A DNA stretch of 6,599 nucleotides from Acidobacteriota bacterium (GTDB lineage Bacteria > Acidobacteriota > Vicinamibacteria > Vicinamibacterales > Fen-181), in NCBI GenBank assembly GCA_003157675.1, contig PMKG01000350.1, forward strand, positions 1-6,599, written 5' to 3'. Positions 1 through 6,584 of the stretch are shown in pieces. A model generated the notes under the pieces. That model saw only the letters and a list, made by a program, of their open reading frames with translations, ran no database searches and was not told the origin of the DNA. The position numbers were made by a program, and so were the translations under genes. Position 1 is the first letter of the stretch; each line of letters begins with the position of its first letter.

Positions 1-894
1 CGTCTCGGCGCGGATCGGCTCGGCGCCGCAGCCGGCCACCCGCCAGCACGACAGGTCCATGTCCACCATCTCACGCGGCTGGACCCGCCTGACGCAGAGG
101 TCGTAGGCGAAATTGGGGGCGAAACTGATCGTCCCGCGCCGGCGGCTGATGGCCTTCAGCCACAGGCCCGGCCGCTTCAGGAAGGCCAGCGGCGAGATGA
201 ACTCGCTCCAGCAGCCGCCGTAGAGCACCGTCAGCGCCATCCCGATGAGGCCCATGTCGTGGAACAGCGGCAGCCACGAGACGCCGCGGTCGGTCGGCGA
301 GAGGCGCACCCCCGCGGGCCCGGCAATCGCCGTCACGTTCTCGGCGAGGTTCCGGTGCGTGAGCACGACCCCCTTCGGGTCGGAGGTCGAGCCGGAGGTG
401 AACTGCAGGAAGACCGGGTCGTCGAGGCCGACGTTCTCCGCCCTCGGCAGTGCGGAGCCGCGGAGCTTCTCGATGGCGAGGACCGTGCGCACCGACGGCA
501 CGCTGGACTGCATCGTCCCGAGCACGCGCCTGAGCAGCGTCGTCGTGACGACGGCCGCCGCCCGGCTGACGCTCACCGCGGGCATCGTCTGCCGCAGGTA
601 GGCGCCGAACTGGTCGAGGCGAACCGGCGGGTAGAGGGGCGCGGGAACCAGGCCGGCGCACGCGGCGCCGAGGAACGTGGTCAGGAAGTCGCGCGCGTCC
701 GGCACGATGAGGATGATCGTCTCGCCCGGCGCGAGACCGGCCTCGCGCAGGCCGCCGGCGACCGACAGGGCCTCCTCGAGCAGGTCGGAGAACGGCTGCG
801 TCGACAACGGCTGGCCGTTCTCAGCGAGGTACTCGAACCCCCCGTCGCCGCGGGCCGCGACGGTCAGAGCCTTGGGTAGTGTGAGCAGGGCCAT
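1..894 (-). CDS. Fatty-acyl-AMP ligase (AMP-dependent synthetase family), N-terminal 298 residues, cut by window edge
   Basis: The ATG lies at 894-892 and the frame stays open to base 1, so the C-terminal half is missing. Residues 164-175 (QFTSGSTSDPKG) are the ATP/phosphate-binding loop of adenylate-forming enzymes. Residues 206-218 (SWLPLFHDMGLIG) and 257-267 (SFAPNFAYDLC) are typical of the fatty-acyl-AMP ligase (FAAL) branch, and GCGAEPI at 288-294 matches the conserved GAEP segment. Members are usually about 550-600 residues. From family knowledge, the enzyme makes an acyl-adenylate in the cytoplasm and passes the acyl group to a carrier protein's phosphopantetheine arm instead of to CoA. 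The gene immediately upstream encodes such a carrier; its TGA stop and this ATG overlap by one base (TGATG), indicating translational coupling. The FAAL-specific insertion that blocks CoA use lies beyond the visible part, so a CoA ligase is not strictly excluded. The acyl substrate is unknown. Confidence 0.88.
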   Translation of the reverse strand, partial: MALLTLPKALTVAARGDGGFEYLAENGQPLSTQPFSDLLEEALSVAGGLREAGLAPGETIILIVPDARDFLTTFLGAACAGLVPAPLYPPVRLDQFGAYLRQTMPAVSVSRAAAVVTTTLLRRVLGTMQSSVPSVRTVLAIEKLRGSALPRAENVGLDDPVFLQFTSGSTSDPKGVVLTHRNLAENVTAIAGPAGVRLSPTDRGVSWLPLFHDMGLIGMALTVLYGGCWSEFISPLAFLKRPGLWLKAISRRRGTISFAPNFAYDLCVRRVQPREMVDMDLSCWRVAGCGAEPIRAET

Positions 895-1157
895 CAGGGA
901 TGGGCGCTCTCCGCCAGGAGCGATCGGACGCAGTCGACCGCTTCACCGACGGTCTGGATCTGCGGCACGCGCTCGATCGGAACGATGATGTCAAACCGGT
1001 CTTCGAGTTCGGCCACCATTTCGAGAGTCTGGAGAGAATCGAAGCCGAGGTCGGCCGTCAGCGCGCTGTGCGGGACCACCTCGACCGGCCGCCTGCACAC
1101 GCGTCGGATCACGGCGGCCACGTCGCGTCCGATCTCGTCCACGTCCAAATGTGTCAT
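894..1157 (-). CDS. Acyl carrier protein (stand-alone phosphopantetheine-binding protein)
   Basis: This 87-residue acidic protein has the normal size for a free-standing acyl carrier protein. Residues 36-44 read DLGFDSLQT, and Ser41 in the DSL motif is the expected 4'-phosphopantetheine attachment site at the start of helix II. The following segment (LEMVAELEDRFDIIVP) is the usual helix II and loop recognised by partner enzymes. The start is ATG at 1157-1155, with a GAGGG Shine-Dalgarno-like sequence 13 bases upstream (1175-1171), which is a rather long spacing. Its stop overlaps the start of the acyl-AMP ligase gene by one base, so the pair is almost certainly co-translated and this carrier is the likely acceptor of the activated acyl chain. 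It is probably not the housekeeping AcpP of fatty acid synthesis, because that gene normally sits with fab genes. Which enzyme uses the loaded acyl chain cannot be seen here. Confidence 0.93.
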   Translation of the reverse strand: MTHLDVDEIGRDVAAVIRRVCRRPVEVVPHSALTADLGFDSLQTLEMVAELEDRFDIIVPIERVPQIQTVGEAVDCVRSLLAESAHP

Positions 1158-1238
1158 CGCGAGACGATTGCCCTCACCGGTATAAAGCGCACACGTCCCC
1201 GAGCGTCCGGTTCAGCTGAGCGCCAGCCCCTCGGGGGA

Positions 1239-2126
1239 CTAGAGCGGGTCGGGAGACCAGGCCGCCTGGCGAATCGTCTTCCAGAGCGATCGCCCTCCCA
1301 GCAAGGCTACCACGGCCGAACCGGCCGAGGTACTGAAACCGTACGAGATCAGCCGCTCGGCGGCCGTGATGGCGGCCGCGGTCGGCAGATCGACGCCGAA
1401 CGCCATCAGGCCGGCGACCAGGCCGCCTTCGACCGGTCCGAAACCGCCGAGGCTCGGCGCGAGGCCGCCAACGAGCGACACGATCGACAGCACGGCGATC
1501 TTGGTCGGCGGAAGGCTGACGCCGAACGCCAGCGCCGCGCACGAAATCCGCAGCACGTCCTGGAGGAAGACCAGGCCGGAAAGGCCGATGCCGATCCCGA
1601 AGACCCGCAGGTTCGACCGGTTGAACGCGAGGTGCTCGCGCCACCCGCCCTCGGCCGGCTTCGAGCGTCGCAGGTGCCTGATGGCGAACCCGGCGGCCAC
1701 CAGCGCCAGCATCACCGCCCCGAGGGCGGCCATCTGGTGCCAGTTCGACGCCAGGTCCTTCAGAGCCAGCACGGCCAGCACGACGAGGATCGCGATGGCC
1801 GGCACCTGCGAGAGCCGGTCCCAGACCGCCGACACCGTCGCCTGCCGCCACGTCACCACGCCATGCCTGCGCACGAGGGCGATGCGGCACGCTTCCCCGC
1901 CGAGCCGGCCGGACGGAAACAGGTTGTTGACGGCAATGCCGCCGAGCGTCGCCAGCGAGGCCCGCCAGACGGCGACCTCTCCTCCCACCGACCGGACAAA
2001 GCCCCGCCACCGCGCACCGACGATGAACAGGCTCGCGACGTAGAGCGACAACGCCAGGAGGATGTAGCCCGGCCGTGCCGTCATGAGCCGCCGCGCGCTC
2101 TCAACAACCAGATGCCAGATGCTCAA
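1239..2126 (-). CDS. Flippase-like integral membrane protein (YbhN/UPF0104, LPG synthase transmembrane-domain family)
   Basis: The protein has about seven to eight hydrophobic segments. The family signatures are NNLFPSGRLGGEACR in the first third (an N..P.G..GE..R pattern) and GGLAPSLGGFGPVEGGL in the last third (a glycine-rich P..GG.G..E pattern). These are hallmarks of the family that includes YbhN, AglD and the membrane domain of lysylphosphatidylglycerol synthase (MprF). Here there is no fused catalytic domain, so a lipid or polyprenyl-lipid flippase-like role in the inner membrane is the usual prediction; the substrate is unknown. The length, 295 residues, is normal. The start is uncertain: TTG at 2126 has GGAGGT four bases upstream (2136-2131), whereas TTG at 2138 has no ribosome site, and an ATG at 2084 would still precede the first membrane span. 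The TAG stop is at 1241-1239. The carrier-protein gene follows after 81 bases, so co-transcription is likely but not proven. Confidence 0.85.
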   Translation of the reverse strand: MSIWHLVVESARRLMTARPGYILLALSLYVASLFIVGARWRGFVRSVGGEVAVWRASLATLGGIAVNNLFPSGRLGGEACRIALVRRHGVVTWRQATVSAVWDRLSQVPAIAILVVLAVLALKDLASNWHQMAALGAVMLALVAAGFAIRHLRRSKPAEGGWREHLAFNRSNLRVFGIGIGLSGLVFLQDVLRISCAALAFGVSLPPTKIAVLSIVSLVGGLAPSLGGFGPVEGGLVAGLMAFGVDLPTAAAITAAERLISYGFSTSAGSAVVALLGGRSLWKTIRQAAWSPDPL

Positions 2127-2248
2127 CTCGACCTCCAACCGCGTGCGAACGTGGCGAAGCCGCCTCGGTGATCTCTGTCAAACGAGGCTCCGCCTGGACC
2201 GCAACCTCTCGATCATATCCCGGACCCCCCAAGAAATCATGTCCTAGA

Positions 2249-2266
2249 TCGAAACTCCGTCGAAAC
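2249..2266. repeat. Direct repeat TCGAAAC x2 with 11-bp period
   Basis: TCGAAAC occurs at 2249-2255 and again at 2260-2266. The period of 11 bp is close to one DNA helical turn, so both copies face the same side of the helix, as in many regulator-binding sites. It lies in the divergent promoter region. The repeat is exact, but a binding function is only inferred, and 7 bp repeats can arise by chance. Confidence 0.4.
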
Positions 2267-2303
2267 CCATCCCCGGTGGCCGGCTCCACCCGCCTGGCAC
2301 GGC

Positions 2304-2329
2304 ATCACGGCCGATGGAAACGCCGTGAT
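2304..2329. repeat. 8-bp perfect inverted repeat, operator-like dyad
   Basis: ATCACGGC at 2304-2311 is exactly mirrored by GCCGTGAT at 2322-2329, with a 10-base spacer. The half-site centres are 18 bp apart. The right half-site touches the candidate -10 box TATAGT, and the glycosyltransferase start codon lies 14 bases beyond the dyad. That placement fits a repressor operator. If transcription starts near 2341 the dyad would not be transcribed, which argues against an RNA hairpin role. The regulator is unknown. Confidence 0.45.
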
Positions 2330-2334
2330 ATAGT
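2329..2334 (+). promoter_or_regulatory. Candidate -10 box (TATAGT) for the glycosyltransferase gene
   Basis: TATAGT matches the sigma-70 -10 consensus at five of six positions. No recognisable -35 hexamer lies 16-18 bp upstream. A start site about 7 bases downstream would fall at about 2341, almost on the GTG start codon at 2343, giving a leaderless or nearly leaderless mRNA. There is also no good Shine-Dalgarno sequence before that GTG, which is consistent with this, but the promoter is unproven. Confidence 0.3.
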
Positions 2335-2342
2335 GCGGGCTG

Positions 2343-3938
2343 GTGGCCAGTTTACCGAGGACGCTCTTTTCCAGACACGCTCACGCCCTGCTGCTCGGGT
2401 TGGTGCTCCTGACCGGCCTCGGGCTCCGCCTGCCGACATTCGGCCGCACGTTGCTCTCGAGCGACGAAGCCTCCTACGCCACGGTGGCAGAGGCGATGCA
2501 GCGGGGCGCCGTGCTCTACCAGGGCACGGTGGACCACAAACCCCCGGCCATCTACGACGTGTACCTGGCCAGCTTCCGGGTGCTCGGCCCGTACAACACA
2601 CAGCTGGCCCACCTGCTGGTCGTCCTCTCCGTCCTGCTGACGGCGTTCGCGCTTTCCCGCGCCGCCGGCCGGCTGTGGGGCGACGCCAGGGCCGGCTGGG
2701 TCACTGCCCTCCTGCTCGTCGTGTTCTCGACGACCATGGCGGACTTCGACGCGCTGGCAGCCAATGGCGAGCTGTTCCTGCTGGCGCCCCAGGCCGTCGC
2801 CTTCGCCTGGCTCGCCGGAGGGCTGACGAGAGACCGGCGCCAGCGGTGGCGGACGCTGTTCGGCGTCGGCGTGCTGACCGGCGTGTCGGTGGCGTTCAAG
2901 TACCAGGGGGCCACGTTCCTGGCCGTCGTCGCCGTCGCGCTGCTGCTCGAGGTGGTGGCGCGGCGACGGACCGTCGCGGCGGCACTGGCCGGCCTCGGCG
3001 TGGCGCTGGCCGGTGGTCTCGTCGTGCCGGCCGTCTACGTCGTGCGGGCCTGGCTGAACAGCGGGCTCGCCGACATGTGGTTCTGGTTTTGCTATAACTT
3101 CCTCTACATCGACGCCGGTCCCAGGGGGCTCGAAGCCCTTCGGCTCGGGCTCGTACGCACCTTGCTCATCGCGACGGCGGCCTTCCTGCCTTACGCGTTC
3201 GGCCTGACCGGATGCTGGCGCACGATCCGCGACTGGCGGCGGTGGGGGCTGGCCGGCGCGAGCCGGCAGGAGCTCGCCGCCCGCGCGCTGGCGGTGGTCT
3301 GGCTGGCGGCCTCGGTCGTGGCGCTCCTCCCGGGACGCCGATTCTTCGGACACTACTTCCACCTGGTCCTGCCGGCGCTGTGCCTGCTCGCGACGGGTCC
3401 GCTGCTGGCGTTCCGGGATCGGTTCAGGCGCCTGCGGCCGGTGGTGGTGATGCTGGTCCTCGTGCCGGCCGCGGTCGCGCTGGCCGTGTCCACGGTCCTG
3501 CACGGGGCCGTCATGGACCGCCTCGATCCGCAACCGCCCTACGAGGAAGTCGCGGCCCGCCTGCGCGAGGTGAGCGACCCGAACGACTCGGTCTTCATCT
3601 GGGGGCATTCGGTGGAGGTCTACGTCCTGGCCAGGCGGACGACCGGCACCCGCTTCATATTCTGCGATTACCTGACAGGCACCAGCCCTGGGACGCGCAG
3701 CCAGACGGGGCTCGACGATCCGACGCCGAACGTCGTCCGGCCGGCGTGGGACATGCTGTTCGACGACCTCGACCGACGCCAGCCGCGGTTCCTTGTGGAC
3801 GTCGCGCCGGCGGCCTGGAACGGGTACGCCCGTTTTCCGCTCTCGCGCTACCCTCGCCTCGATACCTCCGTCCGGGCGCACTACCGTGAACGGGACCGCG
3901 TGGCCGGGGTCATCATCTACGAACGGAACCGGCCGTAA
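2343..3938 (+). CDS. GT39/ArnT-like membrane glycosyltransferase (PMT_2 superfamily)
   Basis: This 531-residue protein has about ten to eleven hydrophobic segments over residues 14-385 and a hydrophilic C-terminal domain (about 395-531). After the first span comes SSDEASYA with the acidic pair Asp41-Glu42, where GT-C enzymes of this type carry their catalytic or metal-binding acid in the first periplasmic loop. DHKPP at 64-68 is the conserved D.KPP motif of the ArnT/PMT_2 family. GRRFFGHYFHLVLP at 331-344 is another segment common in bacterial GT39-like proteins. From family knowledge such enzymes transfer a sugar from a polyprenyl-phosphate donor to a lipid, glycan or protein on the periplasmic side; donor and acceptor are not identifiable here. 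GTG at 2343 is the only start after an in-frame TAG at 2331-2333, and it lacks a clear ribosome site. The gene is divergent from the flippase-like gene. A 75-base gap separates it from the receptor gene. Confidence 0.87.
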   Translation: MASLPRTLFSRHAHALLLGLVLLTGLGLRLPTFGRTLLSSDEASYATVAEAMQRGAVLYQGTVDHKPPAIYDVYLASFRVLGPYNTQLAHLLVVLSVLLTAFALSRAAGRLWGDARAGWVTALLLVVFSTTMADFDALAANGELFLLAPQAVAFAWLAGGLTRDRRQRWRTLFGVGVLTGVSVAFKYQGATFLAVVAVALLLEVVARRRTVAAALAGLGVALAGGLVVPAVYVVRAWLNSGLADMWFWFCYNFLYIDAGPRGLEALRLGLVRTLLIATAAFLPYAFGLTGCWRTIRDWRRWGLAGASRQELAARALAVVWLAASVVALLPGRRFFGHYFHLVLPALCLLATGPLLAFRDRFRRLRPVVVMLVLVPAAVALAVSTVLHGAVMDRLDPQPPYEEVAARLREVSDPNDSVFIWGHSVEVYVLARRTTGTRFIFCDYLTGTSPGTRSQTGLDDPTPNVVRPAWDMLFDDLDRRQPRFLVDVAPAAWNGYARFPLSRYPRLDTSVRAHYRERDRVAGVIIYERNRP

Positions 3939-4013
3939 CCCCGGGACTGGTCCGCCGCTGCCAATGAGCCGATGTTACTATTAAGGATTGGTGTCACGAG
4001 GCCTGAACATTTG

Positions 4014-6509
4014 ATGACTTGCGTGCGGCTCCACCGGCGGCTCCTCAGCGGTTGCGTGTTCCTCCTGCTCTCCGGATGGCTGTCAGCCGTTCCCGCGATC
4101 GCCGCACCTCCCCCTCCGACGGCGGTGACCGGCACCATCAGCACCCTCGACGGCAAGATGCGGCTGCCGGGCGTGGTGGTCACGCTCATCGGCAGCGCCG
4201 GCGAGCCGGCCGGGGAGACGGTCACCGACGAGAACGGGCATTACCGCCTCGAAGTGCCCAAGGCCGGCGTGTACAAGCTGACGATGAACATCGAGGGGTT
4301 TCACAAGGGCGAACAGCCGGTGCAACTGGCCGAAGGGGTCACGCGCACCGTCGATGTGGACCTCAAGCTGCTCGAAGTCGAGCAGTCGATCGACGTCACG
4401 CCCGCCTCGGACACGCCGATGAACCTCGCCAAGCCGCTGGCGCCGGCCGAGAGCATCAGCGGGCGCGAGATAGCGGAGTCGGCGATGAGCTCGGGCAGCG
4501 TGGCGGCCGAGCTGCGGTGGCTGCCGAGCGTCTCGGCCTACGGGCGCGAATGGGCCATCAAGGGGGGCCGACCCAACCAGATCGGCCTCGAAATCGAAGG
4601 CGCCCAGGTGCTCGACCCGGCGGCCGGCATCAGCCCCGTGCAGCTTCCGGGCGACGCCGTGAATTCCATCCAGGTGATGGCGAATCCCTACGCCGTGGAG
4701 TTCGGCGGGTTCTCGACCGGCGTGATCGTCGTGTCGACGCGCAGCGGCGCGAACAAATGGTCGGCGACGGTCAACGACTTCTTCCCGGCATTCATCCTGA
4801 AGCGCGGCTCGAGCAACCCGTTCCACATCATCGCGCTCGGGTCGGAGGCCCCGCACGTGGCCGTCGGCGGGCCGATCATCGCCAACAAGCTGTTCGTCGC
4901 CGAGAGCCTCCAGCTCCGCTACCAGTCCGACGACGTGGCGAGCCGACCGCAGGACCAGCGGAGGACGACCAAGAACCTGAACTCCTTCACCCGGTTCGAC
5001 TACGTCGCCAGTTCGAAGAACACGCTCTGGGGCACGTTCACGATGGCCCCCGAAAACGCCGACTGGACCAATCTCAGCATGTTCAATCCGCCGGAGGCCA
5101 CGGCCGATCTGACGCAGCGCGTGTACCGCGCCAGTGTCAACGACACCGAGCAGCTGCCGCACGCGATGGTGCTCGAGACGCTGGTTCATTTCACGCACTA
5201 CGGCACGTCAGTGGACGGCCACGGGTCGGCGACCGAGATGATCCTGGCCCCCGAGCAGAACGGGGGCATCTACTACGCCAAGCAGACGCGCGACTCGGAG
5301 GCTTTGGAGGCGAGCGCGACGGTGTCGGGGTTCGTCAGCAAACCGGGGGGCGACCACCTGATCAAGGGGGGCGTGGACCTCCTGTATGCCACCTTCGACG
5401 GCGAGATCCAGACGCGGCCGATCGACGTCCTGCGCGAGGACGGGACGCTGACACGCCGGCTGGTCGGCGGGCCGGCCATCGGAGGCATGTCGGCCACCGG
5501 AGCGGGGCTCTTCGTGCAGGACCGCTGGCATGTCAAGAAGAGCGGCGTGATCCTCGAATACGGCGTGCGCCTGGAGCGCGACGGGGTGTTCGGCCGCCTG
5601 AACGCCATCCCCAGGGTCGGCATCGCCGTGGCGCTCGACAAGAACCGCAACGCGACCATCCGCGGCGGCTGGGGGCTCTTCTACGAGCGCACGCCGCTGA
5701 TGGCCGGCGCGTTCGGCGGGCTGTCGAACCTGACCGAGACCGCCTACGGCCCCGACGGCCTGACGGTCGTCGGCACGCCCGTCGTGTATGACCACAGGCT
5801 GGTCGCCAGCCCGCAGACGCCGCGCAGCTCGACTTGGAACATCGGCTACGAACACCGGCTGACGCCGTCGGTGTCGCTGCGCGCGAACCACCTCGAGCGG
5901 CGCGGCAGCCACGAGCTGGTGCTCGACACCTCGAGCGTCGGCTCGCAGGGGGTCATCTCGCTCGATTCCGACGGCACCTCGCTCTACCGCGACACCGAGG
6001 TCGGCGCCCACTTGAAGCGCGGGACGCTGCTCGACCTCGACCTGTCCTACACGCACTCGTCCTCACAGGCGAACCTGAACGACGCCTACGGGTACTTCCT
6101 GAACCTGACGGCGAACCCGATCGTCCGCCCCGACGCGTACGGCCCGACCGACACCGACACGCCCGATCGCTTCGTCGGGCGGGCCCGGATCAAGCTGCCG
6201 CACTACTGGACGCTCGAGGCGGCCGGCGAGATCCGGACCGGCTACCCGTACTCGGCCGTCGACGAGCAGCTCGACTTCGTGGGCGCGCGCAACAGCCTGC
6301 GCTTCCCGGTCCGAAAGACGCTCGACGCGTCGATCGAGCACCGGTTCCGGATTGGCCGGCTCCGGCCGTGGCTCGGCTTCGTCGTCATCAACGCCTTCAA
6401 CACCTTCGCGCCCGAGGACGTGCAGCGGAACGTCGCCTCTCCCTATTTCGGCACCTTCTACAGCTCCCCGGTGCGCCAGATCCGCTTCACCGTGCACTTC
6501 CACCCCTAG
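4014..6509 (+). CDS. TonB-dependent outer-membrane receptor with N-terminal carboxypeptidase-regulatory-like domain (Oar-like)
   Basis: This 831-residue protein starts with a signal peptide: basic MTCVRLHRR, a hydrophobic core, and an AIA-A cleavage site near residue 30. Residues about 38-120 form a CarboxypepD_reg-like beta-sandwich (VTGTIST..., TDENGHYRLEVP, EGF). QSIDVTP at 124-130 resembles a TonB box. The plug follows (about 135-250), with IKGGRPNQIGLEIEG and FGGFSTGVIVVSTRSG. The remainder is a beta-barrel, including HVAVGGPIIANKLFVAESL, which is typical of Oar-like receptors. It would import a ligand across the outer membrane using TonB/ExbBD energy; the ligand is unknown. At 831 residues it is shorter than many Oar-like proteins (about 1000 or more) but no domain is obviously missing. 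An in-frame ATG at 3972 exists, but ATG at 4014 gives a standard signal peptide and has GAGG at 3998-4001, 12 bases upstream. The chain ends in HFHP, not the usual terminal aromatic residue. The stop lies inside the inverted-repeat element at the end of the window. Confidence 0.88.
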   Translation: MTCVRLHRRLLSGCVFLLLSGWLSAVPAIAAPPPPTAVTGTISTLDGKMRLPGVVVTLIGSAGEPAGETVTDENGHYRLEVPKAGVYKLTMNIEGFHKGEQPVQLAEGVTRTVDVDLKLLEVEQSIDVTPASDTPMNLAKPLAPAESISGREIAESAMSSGSVAAELRWLPSVSAYGREWAIKGGRPNQIGLEIEGAQVLDPAAGISPVQLPGDAVNSIQVMANPYAVEFGGFSTGVIVVSTRSGANKWSATVNDFFPAFILKRGSSNPFHIIALGSEAPHVAVGGPIIANKLFVAESLQLRYQSDDVASRPQDQRRTTKNLNSFTRFDYVASSKNTLWGTFTMAPENADWTNLSMFNPPEATADLTQRVYRASVNDTEQLPHAMVLETLVHFTHYGTSVDGHGSATEMILAPEQNGGIYYAKQTRDSEALEASATVSGFVSKPGGDHLIKGGVDLLYATFDGEIQTRPIDVLREDGTLTRRLVGGPAIGGMSATGAGLFVQDRWHVKKSGVILEYGVRLERDGVFGRLNAIPRVGIAVALDKNRNATIRGGWGLFYERTPLMAGAFGGLSNLTETAYGPDGLTVVGTPVVYDHRLVASPQTPRSSTWNIGYEHRLTPSVSLRANHLERRGSHELVLDTSSVGSQGVISLDSDGTSLYRDTEVGAHLKRGTLLDLDLSYTHSSSQANLNDAYGYFLNLTANPIVRPDAYGPTDTDTPDRFVGRARIKLPHYWTLEAAGEIRTGYPYSAVDEQLDFVGARNSLRFPVRKTLDASIEHRFRIGRLRPWLGFVVINAFNTFAPEDVQRNVASPYFGTFYSSPVRQIRFTVHFHP

Positions 6510-6584
6510 ACGTCGTGAAGGGCCAAAGTCGTGGCAAATGAGTCGAGTTCTGTCGAGGTCACATGTGCCCTTCACGACGTCTAG
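6506..6584. mobile_element. 79-bp terminal inverted-repeat element, MITE- or REP-like
   Basis: CTAGACGTCGTGAAGGGC at 6506-6523 is the exact reverse complement of 6567-6584, an uninterrupted 18-bp match around a 43-base centre. The centre contains a repeated GTCGAG (6543-6548 and 6552-6557). Both ends carry CTAG. The left arm contains the TAG stop codon (6507-6509) of the receptor gene. There is no transposase inside, and no U-rich tract follows the right arm, so it is not a classical intrinsic terminator, although the transcript would form a very stable hairpin. The repeat itself is certain; calling it a non-autonomous mobile element is inference because only one copy is in this window. Confidence 0.6.

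Larger units (their letters stand above)
2127..2342. promoter_or_regulatory. Divergent intergenic region between flippase-like gene and glycosyltransferase gene
   Basis: This stretch separates two genes transcribed away from each other and must hold the promoters for both. It is less GC-rich than the flanking coding DNA around 2205-2270. Visible structure includes a GGAGGT ribosome site for the minus-strand gene (2136-2131), a 7-base direct repeat (2249-2266), and an inverted repeat (2304-2329) abutting a candidate -10 box (2329-2334). No convincing small gene or RNA was recognised. Open frames crossing it are extensions of antisense frames of the neighbours. Confidence 0.55.

Noticed and set aside
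71..661. Minus-strand open frame overlapping the acyl-AMP ligase gene in another phase
   Set aside because: The ligase frame starting at 894 contains the ATP-binding loop and other family motifs; this one has none.
1225..1240. GC-rich hairpin (CCCC/GGGG) at the end of the flippase-like gene as an intrinsic terminator
   Set aside because: The stem is only about four pairs with a tiny loop and no T-run follows on the minus strand.
900..2171. Long plus-strand open frame (over 400 codons) antisense to the carrier protein and flippase-like genes
   Set aside because: It gives a low-complexity Arg/Gly/Asp/His-rich product, as expected from the antisense of GC-rich coding DNA, and it crosses two recognisable genes and their gap.
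2176..2181. Perfect TTGACA (minus strand) as a -35 box for the flippase-like gene
   Set aside because: No -10-like hexamer lies 15-18 bp downstream; the corresponding bases are GC-rich (for example TTCGCC).
2295..2311. TGGCAC near 2295 as the -24 element of a sigma-54 promoter
   Set aside because: The required GC/TTGC -12 element at the correct spacing is absent.
2352..3881. Long minus-strand open frame (about 500 codons) opposite the glycosyltransferase
   Set aside because: The product is rich in Arg, Gln, His and Glu with no family motif, while the plus strand has clear GT39 motifs and membrane spans.
3939..4013. Terminator between the glycosyltransferase and receptor genes
   Set aside because: Only a four-pair GGAC/GTCC stem with a two-base loop is seen near 3944-3953; the AT-rich tract at 3975-3989 is separated from it and may instead be promoter sequence, though no -35 box was found.
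4019..5791. Plus-strand +2-frame open reading (590 codons) inside the receptor gene
   Set aside because: The translation is Arg/Ala/Gly-rich with no motif; the receptor frame has a signal peptide, plug and barrel throughout.
6506..6584. Integron attC site
   Set aside because: The arms are perfect, with no RYYYAAC/GTTRRRY core sites and no extrahelical bases, unlike attC sites; no integrase is nearby.
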